A stretch of DNA of 64,000 bases, taken from contig WRIU01000008.1 in assembly GCA_009782565.1 (NCBI GenBank), forward strand, positions 45,893 through 109,892, in the 5' to 3' direction. The translations under genes and the position numbers were made by a program. This document shows, one piece after another, positions 42,023 through 51,485 of this stretch. The stretch is from Betaproteobacteria bacterium (GTDB lineage Bacteria; Pseudomonadota; Gammaproteobacteria; Burkholderiales; Rhodocyclaceae). The first letter of the stretch is position 1; every line of letters starts with the position of its first letter. The notes beneath the pieces were generated by a model. The model searched no databases, was not told where the DNA came from, and saw only the letters and a list, made by a program, of their open reading frames with translations.

Positions 42023-42838
42023 ATGACGGCAACACGCTTCACTTTTACCCATCTCAGCTCACGCGACAATCCCCGGCTCAGATTGATTGCAGCGCTCGCT
42101 TCGATGCCGCGCGAGCGCCGGGAACGAGGCCAGACCCTTCTCGATGGCATGCATTTGCTCGGTTGCGCCCTCGATGCGGGCATTGCTTTGCTTGATGTCT
42201 GTGTGTCCGAGAGTGGATGCGGCAACCCCGAAATTCTGGCTTTGCTTGACCGCTTGCCTCCCGGAGAGCTTCCAATCTGTGTGCCCGATACGCTTTTTGC
42301 CCGTCTCAGCCCGGTCGATACGCCTACGGGCATCCTTGCGCGTATTGCACCTCCATTGCGCGAAGCACAGGAACCAGTGGAGCGGGAAACGCTCATCGTG
42401 CTCGATGGCATCCAAGACCCCGGCAATCTCGGCTCGATCCTGCGTACCGCTGCTGCTGCGGGCATCCGCCTGGCGTGGCTTACATCCGGCTGCGCGCAAG
42501 CCTGGTCGCCCAAGGCGCTACGCGCTGGAATGGGAGCCCATTTCCGTTTGTGCATCTTTGAACAGGTCGATGCCCTTGCGTGGCTCGCTGCGTATCAGGG
42601 CAAGGTTGTGGCAACGGGTATGGGAGAAGCGTCCCGGATGTTTTTCGATGCCGATCTGCGCGGTCCTGTGGCTTGGCTGTTTGGAGCCGAAGGGCAGGGC
42701 GTCTCGCCTGCGCTTCTGGAACGTGCCGATGAAATTCTCCGCATTCCGATGATGGAAGGCATCGAGTCCCTGAACGTCGGAGCCGCCGCTGCTGTGTGCC
42801 TGTTCGAGCAAATGCGCCAACGTGGAGCAACGCCATGA
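42023..42838 (+). CDS. SpoU/TrmH-family RNA 2'-O-methyltransferase
   Basis: This 271-residue SPOUT methyltransferase uses SAM to methylate a ribose in RNA. The substrate-binding N-terminal domain (about residues 1-110) precedes the knot domain with the three family motifs: LDGIQDPGNLGSILRTAAAAG near 130, WLFGAEGQGVSP near 215 and IPMMEGIESLNVGAAAAVCLFE near 235. The exact target (for example 23S rRNA) is unknown, as the family covers tRNA and rRNA enzymes. It is 34 bases after rnhB and probably the last gene of the envelope operon. Confidence 0.88.
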   Translation: MTATRFTFTHLSSRDNPRLRLIAALASMPRERRERGQTLLDGMHLLGCALDAGIALLDVCVSESGCGNPEILALLDRLPPGELPICVPDTLFARLSPVDTPTGILARIAPPLREAQEPVERETLIVLDGIQDPGNLGSILRTAAAAGIRLAWLTSGCAQAWSPKALRAGMGAHFRLCIFEQVDALAWLAAYQGKVVATGMGEASRMFFDADLRGPVAWLFGAEGQGVSPALLERADEILRIPMMEGIESLNVGAAAAVCLFEQMRQRGATP

Positions 42839-42915
42839 TCCAGCCCTCAAACTCCATCCGGTTGAAGGCGGCAGGATGCCGCCCCTGCTACCTTGGATGA
42901 CGTCGTTCCTCCACC

Positions 42916-45900
42916 ATGCCAAAATCGGGCATGCGATCCTCCACGCCTCTCCCTGCTTTTTCTTCCACCCTCACTGCCGACCGTCCCCGTCTTCTCCATC
43001 TCTGGAGCAAGCGCCGAAACGCTGCCGCGCAGGTTGAATTTGACGCTCTGCTTGCCCGTTCTCACGCAGTTTACGCCGCTCGCCTCGCCTCGCTCCCCGG
43101 CTCCACTTTCCCAGAAGACCTCCCCATCTCCGCCCGCCGCGACGAAATCGCGGCAGCGATCAAGGCGCATCAGGTCATCATCGTTTGCGGTGAAACCGGC
43201 TCCGGCAAGACGACCCAATTGCCGAAAATCTGCCTCGCCCTCGGGCGCGGTGCAGCGGGACTGATCGGCCACACGCAGCCGCGCCGATTGGCAGCGCGGG
43301 CGACGGCCAGCCGCATCGCGCAGGAACTAAACAGCCCACTAGGGACTTTCGTTGGCTACAAGATTCGTTTCACCGACCGGGTGGGGGCGGAAAGCCACAT
43401 CAAGTTGATGACCGACGGCATCCTGCTGGCGGAGACACAGGGCGACCCGCAGCTTGCGGCCTACGACACGCTGATTATCGACGAGGCGCACGAACGCTCG
43501 CTTAACATCGACTTTCTTCTCGGCTACCTCAAGGCGCTGCTGCCGCGCCGGCCTGATCTCAAGCTCATCATCACTTCCGCGACGCTCGACGCGGAACGTT
43601 TCGCCCGCCATTTCGCGGACGCGGCGGGGTCGCCCGCGCCGGTGGTCGAGGTCTCCGGGCGGCTGTATCCGATTGAAATGCGTTATCGGCCTGTTGTTCT
43701 CGATGAGGGGGATGGCGAAGAAGAGGCTGTGAATAAAAAATGGGGCGGGAAGAAACAGCGTGACCTTTTCGATGCGCTGGTCGATGCCGTCGATGAGGCG
43801 CAACGTTGCGGCCCCGGCGATGTGCTCGTCTTTTTGCCGGGCGAGCGGGAAATCCGCGAGGCTGCCGAGGCGCTCGGCAAGTTCCGGCTTTTGCCCGGTA
43901 GCGAAATTTTGCCTCTCTTCGCGCGGCAGTCGGCGCAGGAACAGGCGCGGGTGTTTGCGCCCTCCGGCGGGCGGCGGGTGGTGCTGGCGACAAACGTGGC
44001 GGAAACGTCGCTGACCGTGCCGGGTGTGCGCTACGTGGTCGATACGGGGTTGGCGCGAATCAAGCGCTATTCGCCGCGCAACAAGGTGGAACAGTTACGG
44101 ATCGAGAAAATCGCGCAAGCGTCGGCGCAACAACGCGCCGGTCGCTGTGGCCGCGTCATGGACGGCATCTGTTTCCGCCTCTTCGATGAAGAGGACTTCA
44201 AACGCCGTTCGGTACATACCGATCCTGAAATTCTGCGCTCTTCGCTTGCCGGGGTGATCCTGCGTATGAAGGCGCTCGGCTTGGGAGAAGTGGAGGATTT
44301 CCCCTTCATCGACCCGCCCGGTTCCAGGCTGATCGGTGATGGCTACGCACTCCTGGCGGAACTGGGGGCGATGGAAGATGAGGGCGCGGATAAAAAGCAT
44401 ACCTTGACCTTGATTGGCCGCGAGTTGGCAAAGCTGCCGCTCGACCCGCGCATCGCCCGAATGATGCTGGCCGCGCGTGAGCGCGGGGCGCTGGAGGAAG
44501 TCCTGGTCATTGCCGCTGCGCTCTCCACGCAAGACCCGCGCGAACGCCCGCAGGAAAACCCTGGCGCTTTGGATCAGGCTCACGCGAAGTTTCGCGGTGC
44601 GGAGCAGGATCAGCGTTCGGAATTTCTCTGGTACTGGAATTTGTGGAAAGCATGGAACGAAGTGCAGCGCCACGAATCCGGCAACCAACAGAAACAATGG
44701 TGCCGCCGCCATTTTTTGTCCTGGCTGCGGATGCGCGAGTGGCGGGATGTCCATAACCAGCTTCATACTCTATGCGTGGAGCACGGCTGGAAGGTGAATA
44801 CCGTACCCGCTGGCTATGAGGCGATTCACAAATCCTTGCTTGCCGGACTGCTCGGCAATATCGGCTGCAAGTCGGAGGAAGCCGCCGGGGGCGCTATCGG
44901 CTCGCAGTCGGGAAGCTATCTCGGCGCGCGCGGCATCAAATTCTGGCCGCATCCCGGCTCGATGCTGGCAAAAAAGGCGGGCAAATGGATTATGGCTGCC
45001 GAACAGGTCGATACTTCGCGGCTTTTCGGGCGCTGCCTTGCCCGTATCGAGCCGGAATGGGTGGAAGAGGTCGGCGCGCATCTCATCCGGCGGCATGTGT
45101 TCGAGCCGCACTGGTCGAAGAGCGCGGGCCGCGTACAGGCGTGGGAGCGGGGCGTCCTTTACGGGCTGGTGATCTGGCCGCGCCGGGGCGTGCCATACCG
45201 CGACGTCGACCCGGCGCTGTGCCGCGAACTGTTCATCCGCGAAGGGCTGGTAGCGGGCGAAATTGCCGAAGGCGCGGCGCGGTCGATGAAGTTTTTAACC
45301 CATAACCTCGGCTTGGTCGCGGACATCGAAAGGCTGGAGCAGAAGACCCGCCGTCCCGACGTGCTCGTCGATGAAACGCTGATCGAAGCCTTTTACGACA
45401 GCAAGATTCCCGCCGATGTCGTCGATCTCGCCAGTTTCGAGCATTGGCGCAAACAGGCCGAGTCGGGTGCGCCGAGGCTCCTTTACCTCACGCGCGAACA
45501 ACTCATGCGCCACGAAGCCGGGGGCGTGACCAGCGAACGCTTTCCGCCCACGCTCGATGTGCTCGGCCAGAAGCTCAAGCTCAATTACAAACACGAACCG
45601 GGGGACGCCGATGATGGGCTGACCCTGACCGTGCCGCTGGCAATGCTCAATCAGGTGAATGCAGAGCGTTGCGAATGGTTGGTTCCGGGTTTGCTGGAAG
45701 AAAAAGTGATCGCGCTGCTCAAAACCGTGCCGCAGAAAATTCGTCACCGGCTGCAACCGCTTGCCGGGAGTGCGGCGGCTTTCATGGCGGCTTTCGAGAA
45801 TGGCGAATTTGGAGTCGAAGGCGAGGGCAGGGGATTCCCCCCGCTTTTGAAAACGCTCCAGCACTTCGTCGAAGAGCGCGTACACCTCAAATTGCCGTTG

Positions 45901-47016
45901 GAGAGTTTTCGCCCGGAAAACTTGGCTCCGCACTGCTTCATGAATTTTCGGGTCATCGACGAGCATGGGCGCGTACTCGGTCAGTCCCGGCAACTGAGCG
46001 AACTGCGCGCCCGGTTCAAGGAGCGTGTGGCGGCGCGCTTTGAGGCTGCTATTCCCACCATCTCTCCCTCTTCTGCCACCACCCCGTCGCTTCGCACTAC
46101 CACCCCGTCGCTTCGCGCCACCCCTCCAGAGGAGGGGAATGGGGAAGGGGGGAAACAACTCTCTTCGGGCTTCGTCGCTTGGGACTTCGGCAAACTCCCC
46201 GAGTTGCTCGAAGTCGACATCGACGGGCATGAGGCCATCGGCTTTCCCGCTTTGCGCGATGATGGCGACAGCGTCTCGCTTCGCCCGTTTGATACCCCAG
46301 AGGAAGCGGCGCGGGTGCACCGTCGCGGCCTGTTGCGGCTTTTCGCCCTTGCGCTCAAGGATCAGGTCAAAGCCATCGAACGCCTGCCGGGTTTGCGTGA
46401 ATTGGCCTTGCAATACCGCGATTTCGGCAATGATGCCGAACTCAAGGTGCGCCTCGTTGAAGCGAGCCTTGCCCGTTGCTGCCTCGGCGTCCCGTTGCCG
46501 GAAGACGGCGAGACTTTCGAGCGCCGTTGCCGGGAAGCCCGCCCGCGCCTGACGCTGGTCGCGCAGGAATTCATGCGGCTCGCTACACAATTACTGGCGG
46601 ACGCAGGCGCCCTCCAGAAGCGCCTCGTTGCCCTGAACAAGGCTTTTCCCGATGCCGTGGCCGACATGCGCGCGCAAACCGCTGCGCTTTTGCCCAAGGA
46701 CTTCCTCATCGCCTTCGAGTGGGAACGCCTCGCCCACTTTCCGCGCTATCTCAAGGCGGCGCTCATGCGCCTCGATAAACTACGCATCGAACCCACCCGC
46801 GACGCGAAGCTCCTGTCCGAATGGAAAACGCTGGCCCAACCCTGGCAACGCGAAGTTGCCGCCTGCGCCCGCAATGGCGCGTCGGTTCCCGAACTGGAAA
46901 CGTTTCGCTGGTTGCTCGAAGAACTGCGCGTCAGCCTCTTCGCCCAAACCCTGAAAACCCCGATGCCAGTTTCGGTGAAGCGTTTGCAGAAGATTTGGGA
47001 GAGTCGGCAGAGGTGA
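42916..47016 (+). CDS. hrpA: ATP-dependent RNA helicase HrpA
   Basis: This DEAH-box helicase of 1366 residues is typical of HrpA. Motif I is VCGETGSGKTTQLPKI near residue 95, then the DEAH box IIDEAHERSLNIDFLLGY, the SAT motif ITSATLDAERFARHF, VVLATNVAETSLTVPGVRYVVDTG and the QRAGRCGR motif VI. OB-fold and HrpA-specific C-terminal domains follow. Around residues 1053-1085, within the DUF3418-type region, there is a low-complexity insertion (TTPSLRTTTPSLRATPPEEG) encoded by a dispersed DNA repeat shared with flhF. Confidence 0.95.
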   Translation: MPKSGMRSSTPLPAFSSTLTADRPRLLHLWSKRRNAAAQVEFDALLARSHAVYAARLASLPGSTFPEDLPISARRDEIAAAIKAHQVIIVCGETGSGKTTQLPKICLALGRGAAGLIGHTQPRRLAARATASRIAQELNSPLGTFVGYKIRFTDRVGAESHIKLMTDGILLAETQGDPQLAAYDTLIIDEAHERSLNIDFLLGYLKALLPRRPDLKLIITSATLDAERFARHFADAAGSPAPVVEVSGRLYPIEMRYRPVVLDEGDGEEEAVNKKWGGKKQRDLFDALVDAVDEAQRCGPGDVLVFLPGEREIREAAEALGKFRLLPGSEILPLFARQSAQEQARVFAPSGGRRVVLATNVAETSLTVPGVRYVVDTGLARIKRYSPRNKVEQLRIEKIAQASAQQRAGRCGRVMDGICFRLFDEEDFKRRSVHTDPEILRSSLAGVILRMKALGLGEVEDFPFIDPPGSRLIGDGYALLAELGAMEDEGADKKHTLTLIGRELAKLPLDPRIARMMLAARERGALEEVLVIAAALSTQDPRERPQENPGALDQAHAKFRGAEQDQRSEFLWYWNLWKAWNEVQRHESGNQQKQWCRRHFLSWLRMREWRDVHNQLHTLCVEHGWKVNTVPAGYEAIHKSLLAGLLGNIGCKSEEAAGGAIGSQSGSYLGARGIKFWPHPGSMLAKKAGKWIMAAEQVDTSRLFGRCLARIEPEWVEEVGAHLIRRHVFEPHWSKSAGRVQAWERGVLYGLVIWPRRGVPYRDVDPALCRELFIREGLVAGEIAEGAARSMKFLTHNLGLVADIERLEQKTRRPDVLVDETLIEAFYDSKIPADVVDLASFEHWRKQAESGAPRLLYLTREQLMRHEAGGVTSERFPPTLDVLGQKLKLNYKHEPGDADDGLTLTVPLAMLNQVNAERCEWLVPGLLEEKVIALLKTVPQKIRHRLQPLAGSAAAFMAAFENGEFGVEGEGRGFPPLLKTLQHFVEERVHLKLPLESFRPENLAPHCFMNFRVIDEHGRVLGQSRQLSELRARFKERVAARFEAAIPTISPSSATTPSLRTTTPSLRATPPEEGNGEGGKQLSSGFVAWDFGKLPELLEVDIDGHEAIGFPALRDDGDSVSLRPFDTPEEAARVHRRGLLRLFALALKDQVKAIERLPGLRELALQYRDFGNDAELKVRLVEASLARCCLGVPLPEDGETFERRCREARPRLTLVAQEFMRLATQLLADAGALQKRLVALNKAFPDAVADMRAQTAALLPKDFLIAFEWERLAHFPRYLKAALMRLDKLRIEPTRDAKLLSEWKTLAQPWQREVAACARNGASVPELETFRWLLEELRVSLFAQTLKTPMPVSVKRLQKIWESRQR
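46081..46140 (+). repeat. Dispersed repeat inserted in frame in hrpA
   Basis: Two copies of ACCCCGTCGCTTCGC, 21 bases apart (46081, 46102), run into the palindrome CCCCTCC-AGA-GGAGGGGAAT. This is the same element as the triple 30 bp repeat in flhF, in the same orientation relative to the gene and the same protein reading (TPSLR). Confidence 0.85.
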
Positions 47017-47073
47017 GGGGGATTGATCCATGCGGGCTTAAGCCGCGTGAACACGGTTAATCGAATATTTCAG

Positions 47074-48915
47074 TTACATCAAGCGGCCTTGTTTTAAGGC
47101 GATGTCCCTGTTGAAGAGTGCCGATGCGACGACATCGCGCACGTTGGGCAATTCGTCGTTGCCAAAGCGGCGGTCGATGCCGTTGAAAATGGTGACTGCT
47201 TCTTCGGTCTTGCTCTGTTTCCCCAAGGCAACACCCTTACAAAAGAGCGCCTTTGCGACCTGTTCGCGCACACCGGGCGATTCGTCCTTGCCAAACCGGT
47301 GGTCGATGTCGTCATAGATGGCGATGGCTTCCTTGGCCTTGCCCTGTTCACTCAAAGTAAAGCCTTTGTTGAAGAAAGCCTTTGCGACCTGTTCGCGTAT
47401 ACCGGGCGTCTCGTCGTTGCCAAACCGGCGGTCGATGTCGTTATAGATAGCGATTTCTTCTGCGGTTTTGCGCTGTTTCATCAAAATAATGCCCTTGCAG
47501 AAGAGAGCCCTTACAACCTGTTCGCGCACATAGGGTGTTTCGTCCTTGCCAAAACGGCTATCGATGTCGTCATAAATGGCGATTTCTTCTGCGGTCTTGC
47601 CTTGTTCCCGCAAGATAGCGCCCTTATTGAAGAGAGCTGATACGATCTGTTCGCGCATGCTGGGCGACTCACCATTGCCGAAACGTTGGTCGATGTCGTC
47701 ATAGATAACGACTGCTTCCCCGGTTTTGCCTTGTTCACCCAAGGTAAAGCCTTTGTTGAAGAGCGCTAATACGACCTGTTCGCGCACACCGGGCGATTCG
47801 TCCTTGCCAAAACGGTTGTCGATGTCGTCATAGACGGCGATTTCTTCCTCCACCTTGCCCTGTTCCTCCAAGGCAAAACCCTTGTAGAGAAGTGCCCTTG
47901 CAACTGGTTCGCGTACGCCGGGTGTCTCGTCGTTACCAAAACGGCTGTCGATGTCGTCATAGATGGCGATGGCTTCCTTGGCCTTGCTCTGTTCCCTCAA
48001 GATAGTGGCCTTGTTGAAGAGCGCCTTTGCGACTTGTTCACGTACGCTGGGCGTATCGTCCTTACCAAAACGGCTGTCAATATCATCATAGATGTCTATT
48101 GCTTTTTCGATCTTGCCTTGTATCCCTAAGGTAACGCTCTTGTTGCGGAGTGCTATTGCGACCTGCCCGCGCACATCGGGCGAATCGTCCTTGCCAAAAC
48201 GGCTGTCGATGTTGTCGTAGATGTCGATTTCTTCCTTGGTCTTGCACTGTTCTCCAAGGATTATTCCTTTATATAAGAGAGCAATAGAAACTTCTTTTTT
48301 AATGATCGAATCATCAGCATCAGCGAAATCGTTGTTGATAATCTCATCAAGTTTTTTGATTGCTTTTTCCAGCAATTCAACAGCATGTACTTTACTGGTT
48401 TCAGCATAGTTTGTTTGCGAGTAAAAATTTTCAGCACGAAGTAATCTTATGTTTACGTAGTCCAGTTTATAGTCGTCAGATACATCTGCATTAATAAGCT
48501 CTTTGTTGTGTTTCTCTGCTTGTTCCAAATAATTGTCGACCTCCTCAAAATTTTTACTACTTTTAGATTCTCTTCCCAATTCTAATAGGCGTTGAGTCTC
48601 TGGGTCAGAACTTTGATTTTTTTCGTTTGTTTCAGATATTCGTTCTGTTTGAAAAATGAGGATGTAAGTATTGCTATGAGTACTGTTATCGACGATGTTC
48701 TTACCCCTGTCTTTTTTATTGATTTGAGAAATTTCAACATTTGAAAAATCTGTATCGGAAGATTTATTTTTAGTGGATTTCAAAATTTTAAAGAATAGTG
48801 ACAATATAGCCACTATCAGAGCAGCAAGCATAATTTTTTCTGGCCGACTCCAATTCAAAAACAAGGAGTTTATTGCCGCTATCATTGCGCTGATAGAGAT
48901 GTCAGGCGAATCCAT
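47074..48915 (-). CDS. Membrane-anchored protein with nine 43-residue TPR-like repeats
   Basis: The protein has 613 residues. A transmembrane helix lies around residues 28-45 (KIMLAALIVAILSLFFKIL), followed by a polar linker and an irregular helical region (about 95-210). From residue 214 on there are nine full copies and one partial copy of a 43-residue unit with the consensus FNKGxxLxEQGKxxEAI and YDDIDxRFGKDExPxVREQ. Each unit is two helices, like an elongated TPR. GGAGG precedes the ATG. The 5' half is AT-rich and the repeat half GC-rich. The likely role is protein-protein interaction; the partner is unknown. It is located between hrpA and tRNA-Ala. Confidence 0.8.
   Translation of the reverse strand: MDSPDISISAMIAAINSLFLNWSRPEKIMLAALIVAILSLFFKILKSTKNKSSDTDFSNVEISQINKKDRGKNIVDNSTHSNTYILIFQTERISETNEKNQSSDPETQRLLELGRESKSSKNFEEVDNYLEQAEKHNKELINADVSDDYKLDYVNIRLLRAENFYSQTNYAETSKVHAVELLEKAIKKLDEIINNDFADADDSIIKKEVSIALLYKGIILGEQCKTKEEIDIYDNIDSRFGKDDSPDVRGQVAIALRNKSVTLGIQGKIEKAIDIYDDIDSRFGKDDTPSVREQVAKALFNKATILREQSKAKEAIAIYDDIDSRFGNDETPGVREPVARALLYKGFALEEQGKVEEEIAVYDDIDNRFGKDESPGVREQVVLALFNKGFTLGEQGKTGEAVVIYDDIDQRFGNGESPSMREQIVSALFNKGAILREQGKTAEEIAIYDDIDSRFGKDETPYVREQVVRALFCKGIILMKQRKTAEEIAIYNDIDRRFGNDETPGIREQVAKAFFNKGFTLSEQGKAKEAIAIYDDIDHRFGKDESPGVREQVAKALFCKGVALGKQSKTEEAVTIFNGIDRRFGNDELPNVRDVVASALFNRDIALKQGRLM
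47116..48276 (-). repeat. Nine tandem 129 bp coding repeats
   Basis: Exact 129 bp spacing is seen, for instance between the GGTCGATGTCG landmarks at 47301 and 47430. Units are about 70-90 % alike at DNA level and always in frame, so copy number could change by recombination without breaking the protein. Confidence 0.85.
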
Positions 48916-49183
48916 AAAGTGCCTCCAAGGAAAGGATCTTTGCAGATATCAGCAGTATACATACGTTTTACTAATAGTGAATATACATTATAAAAGCAGT
49001 GATTTTCTTACCACACAAACGCGGAAGGCGACGGCGAACTTCTGTTTTCTACGGCAACCTGGACAAGAGGTCTGTTCCATGGTGGGGCAAATCAGCGTAC
49101 CGGGCGATTTTGACCGGATGGGTGAAGCGCAGAGGCTGGCAAAGGCGGCATGAGGTTCAGCGCCAGGGCATGGTCATGAGACG
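48916..49183. other. Intergenic region between TPR gene and tRNA-Ala
   Basis: There is no convincing gene. A plus-strand stretch at about 49,045-49,153 reads RQPGQEVCSMVGQISVPGDFDRMG before its stop when joined in frame. That resembles the C-terminal end of Phd/MazE-type antitoxins (xPGxxKGxIxxPDDFD). It could be a remnant of a toxin-antitoxin pair; the match is short and the resemblance is from memory only. Confidence 0.3.
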
Positions 49184-49227
49184 AAAAAAGACCAGAACCC
49201 TTGTATTTATCAGGTGTTCTGGTCTTT
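49184..49227 (-). terminator. Intrinsic terminator downstream of tRNA-Ala
   Basis: On the minus strand the inverted repeat AAAGACCAGAAC / GTTCTGGTCTTT (loop about 17-18 bases) ends in a run of six T, 26 bases after the tRNA 3' end. This is a standard Rho-independent terminator. Confidence 0.8.
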
Positions 49228-49252
49228 CATGATACGTCTTGAAACAGTAACT

Positions 49253-49328
49253 TGGTGGACCGAAAGGGGATCGAACCCTCGACCTCTGCATTGCGAACGC
49301 AGCGCTCTCCCAGCTGAGCTATCGGCCC
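49253..49328 (-). tRNA. tRNA-Ala (anticodon CGC)
   Basis: A complete 76-base cloverleaf can be folded: acceptor GGGCCGA paired with TCGGTCC, encoded CCA at the 3' end, D arm GCTC...GAGC, T arm GAGGG-TTCGATC-CCCTT. The anticodon stem CTGCG/TGCAG encloses TT-CGC-AA. The G3-U70 wobble pair, the identity element for alanine, is present. CGC reads the GCG codon. It is transcribed away from cysK and followed by a terminator. Confidence 0.93.
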
Positions 49329-49571
49329 GAAGGGTGGGGATTCTAACAGGAGTTGATGCTTTGTGAACCCCTAAAGATTGTCGATGCGCTTCAACGATCC
49401 GCCGACTTGTAACTTGTGCTGCTGCAATGTCGGCTCCGAATAGCCGCCCGCTGCCGGATAAGGAATGGGCGCGTATGTTGCATCGGGTGAAGGGTAGGTC
49501 ACTGGCAGTGGCTACCAGTTGAAGCTGGCTTATGGAGTTTGTATTATGGTTTTCTACAAGGAAGCCGGAAA

Positions 49572-50504
49572 ATGCCAACCATCGCAAATAGCCTGACCGA
49601 ACTCATCGGGAAGACTCCTTTGCTCCGTTTGAACGGGTACGCGAGGAAGTTGAACCTGGACGCGGTCATCATCGGCAAGCTGGAGTATTTCAATCCGGCG
49701 GGCAGCGTCAAAGACCGTATCGCCTTGGCGATGATCGACGAAGCGGAGAAAAGCGGGAAGCTGAAACCCGGCTCCGTCATTATCGAGGCGACCAGCGGCA
49801 ACACGGGCATCGGGCTTGCGTCCGTTGCCGCAGCGCGTGGGTATCACGTCATTCTCACCATGCCGGAGACGATGAGCATCGAGCGCCGTAAATTGCTGGC
49901 TGCTTACGGCGCGGAGATTGTACTGACCGAAGGCGCGCAAGGGATGAGAGGCGCTGTGGCTAGAGCCGAGGAGTTGGCCGCAGAGATACCAGGCTCCTTT
50001 ATCCCTAACCAGTTTGCCAACCCGGCCAACCCTCAAATCCATAGGGAGACGACCGGCCCCGAAATATGGGAGGGCACTGGCGGCAAGATGGATATTTTCG
50101 TTTCCGGCGTTGGTTCGGGCGGGACGATTACCGGCACGGGGGAGTATCTGAAATCAAGGAATCCCGGCCTGAAAATCGTTGCGGTTGAGCCGTTCGATTC
50201 GCCCGTGTTATCGGAAGGCCGTGCTGGCCCGCACAAGATACAAGGCATCGGTGCTGGCTTCGTGCCGGAAGGCCTGAATACGAAAATTTACGATGAGGTC
50301 ATCACCGTAAAAAACGAGGATGCTTTCCAAGCCGCGCGCGAGGTTCTGCGCGCGGAAGGGTTGCTCGTGGGTATCTCTTCCGGTGCAGTGCTCTGGGCGG
50401 CGGCCTACTTGGCCTCGCGCCCGGAAAACAAGGGAAAAACCATTGTGGCGATTCTTCCGGATACGGGCGAAAGGTATTTGTCTACACCGCTGTTTGAGGC
50501 GTGA
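49572..50504 (+). CDS. cysK: Cysteine synthase (O-acetylserine sulfhydrylase)
   Basis: This PLP enzyme makes cysteine from O-acetylserine and sulfide. The PLP lysine is in [16 protein letters not shown] near residue 42. The substrate loop [12 protein letters not shown] near 70, the phosphate-binding [16 protein letters not shown] near 180 and GISSGAV near 265 are canonical. At 310 residues it is CysK-like; CysM (type B) is less likely. AAGGAAG precedes the ATG at 49572. It is convergent with recR, with an 18-base gap. Confidence 0.93.
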   Translation: MPTIANSLTELIGKTPLLRLNGYARKLNLDAVIIGKLEYFNPAGSVKDRIALAMIDEAEKSGKLKPGSVIIEATSGNTGIGLASVAAARGYHVILTMPETMSIERRKLLAAYGAEIVLTEGAQGMRGAVARAEELAAEIPGSFIPNQFANPANPQIHRETTGPEIWEGTGGKMDIFVSGVGSGGTITGTGEYLKSRNPGLKIVAVEPFDSPVLSEGRAGPHKIQGIGAGFVPEGLNTKIYDEVITVKNEDAFQAAREVLRAEGLLVGISSGAVLWAAAYLASRPENKGKTIVAILPDTGERYLSTPLFEA

Positions 50505-50522
50505 CCGGGGCAGACTGACTTT

Positions 50523-51128
50523 TTACGGCGACATCGCGCGGCGCTCGGCCAGCGCCTGCGCGATGGTTCCGATGCCGGTATGTTCGAGTTCCCCGCCCAC
50601 CGGAACACCCCTCGATAGGCGGCTGACCGTCAATCCCCGCGTGGTGAGCAGCGCGGCCAGGGCATGCGCGGTGACTTCGCCTTCGTTCGTGAAATTGGTG
50701 GCGAGGATGACTTCCCGCACTTCGCCGTCGCTTGCGCGGGCAATCAGCCGGTCGAATTCCAGCTCGCGCGGGCCGATACCGTCGAGTGGCGACAGACGGC
50801 CCATCAGGACGTAATAAAGACCGTCGTAAGTCTGTGTCTGTTCGATCATCGCAAGGTCTGCCGGGGTTTCGACCACGCACAGGCGGGCAGGGTCGCGGCG
50901 CAGGTTTGAGCAGCGCGCGCAGACTTCTTCTTCGGAGAACGCATTGCACCGGGCGCAATGCCGCAACACCGCGAGCGCGTGATTGGCGGCCTCCGCCAGC
51001 CGCGCCGCGCCTGCGCGGTCGCGTTGCAGCAGGTGGTAGGCCATGCGCTGCGCCGAACGCGGCCCTACGCCGGGTAGGCAGCGCAGGGCGGCGATCAATT
51101 CATCCAGGCAGGATTGTTTTTCTGGCAT
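50523..51128 (-). CDS. recR: Recombination mediator RecR
   Basis: RecR works with RecF and RecO to load RecA on gapped DNA. The 201 residues contain the N-terminal helix-hairpin-helix region ([18 protein letters not shown]), the zinc finger [18 protein letters not shown] and a Toprim domain ([16 protein letters not shown] and [19 protein letters not shown]). The start codon overlaps the ybaB stop by one base (TGATG). Third gene of the conserved dnaX-ybaB-recR operon. Confidence 0.96.
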   Translation of the reverse strand: MPEKQSCLDELIAALRCLPGVGPRSAQRMAYHLLQRDRAGAARLAEAANHALAVLRHCARCNAFSEEEVCARCSNLRRDPARLCVVETPADLAMIEQTQTYDGLYYVLMGRLSPLDGIGPRELEFDRLIARASDGEVREVILATNFTNEGEVTAHALAALLTTRGLTVSRLSRGVPVGGELEHTGIGTIAQALAERRAMSP

Positions 51129-51451
51129 CAGAATGGCAGCTTCATGCCCGGCGGCAGGTTAAGCCCCGCCGTGAAGCCGGACATTTTTTCGGCAGAGGTG
51201 GCTTCGACCTTGCGTACCGCGCTATTGACCGCTGCCGCGATCAGGTCTTCGAGCATTTCGCGGTCATCCATCACCGAAGGGTCGATTTGTACGCGGCGTA
51301 CTTCGTATTTGCCCGTCAGGACCACTTTGACCATGCCTGCGCCGGATTCGCCCTCGATTTCCATCGCGGCGATCTGATCCTGCATCTTCTTCATGTTTTC
51401 CTGCATCATCTGCGCCTGTTTCATCAGGCCGCCAAGTCCGCCTTTCATCAT
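51128..51451 (-). CDS. ybaB: YbaB/EbfC nucleoid-associated protein
   Basis: This small dimeric DNA-binding protein of 107 residues coats the nucleoid. Its Met/Gln-rich N-terminal helix ([20 protein letters not shown]) and the [23 protein letters not shown] core are diagnostic. It lies 34 bases after dnaX. Two ATG codons (51451 and 51448) adjoin each other, so the first Met is uncertain by one residue. Confidence 0.95.
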   Translation of the reverse strand: MMKGGLGGLMKQAQMMQENMKKMQDQIAAMEIEGESGAGMVKVVLTGKYEVRRVQIDPSVMDDREMLEDLIAAAVNSAVRKVEATSAEKMSGFTAGLNLPPGMKLPF

Positions 51452-51485
51452 CCGAACTGCTCCGTAAAGGGTAAAAAAGTTGAAA

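Noticed and set aside
45295..46590. A 431-codon open frame antisense to hrpA
   Set aside because: It is a shadow of hrpA codon bias with no start signal or homology.
47116..48276. The regular repeats were first considered as a possible CRISPR array
   Set aside because: Units are 129 bp, contiguous, in frame and coding for a continuous helical-repeat protein; there are no unique spacers.
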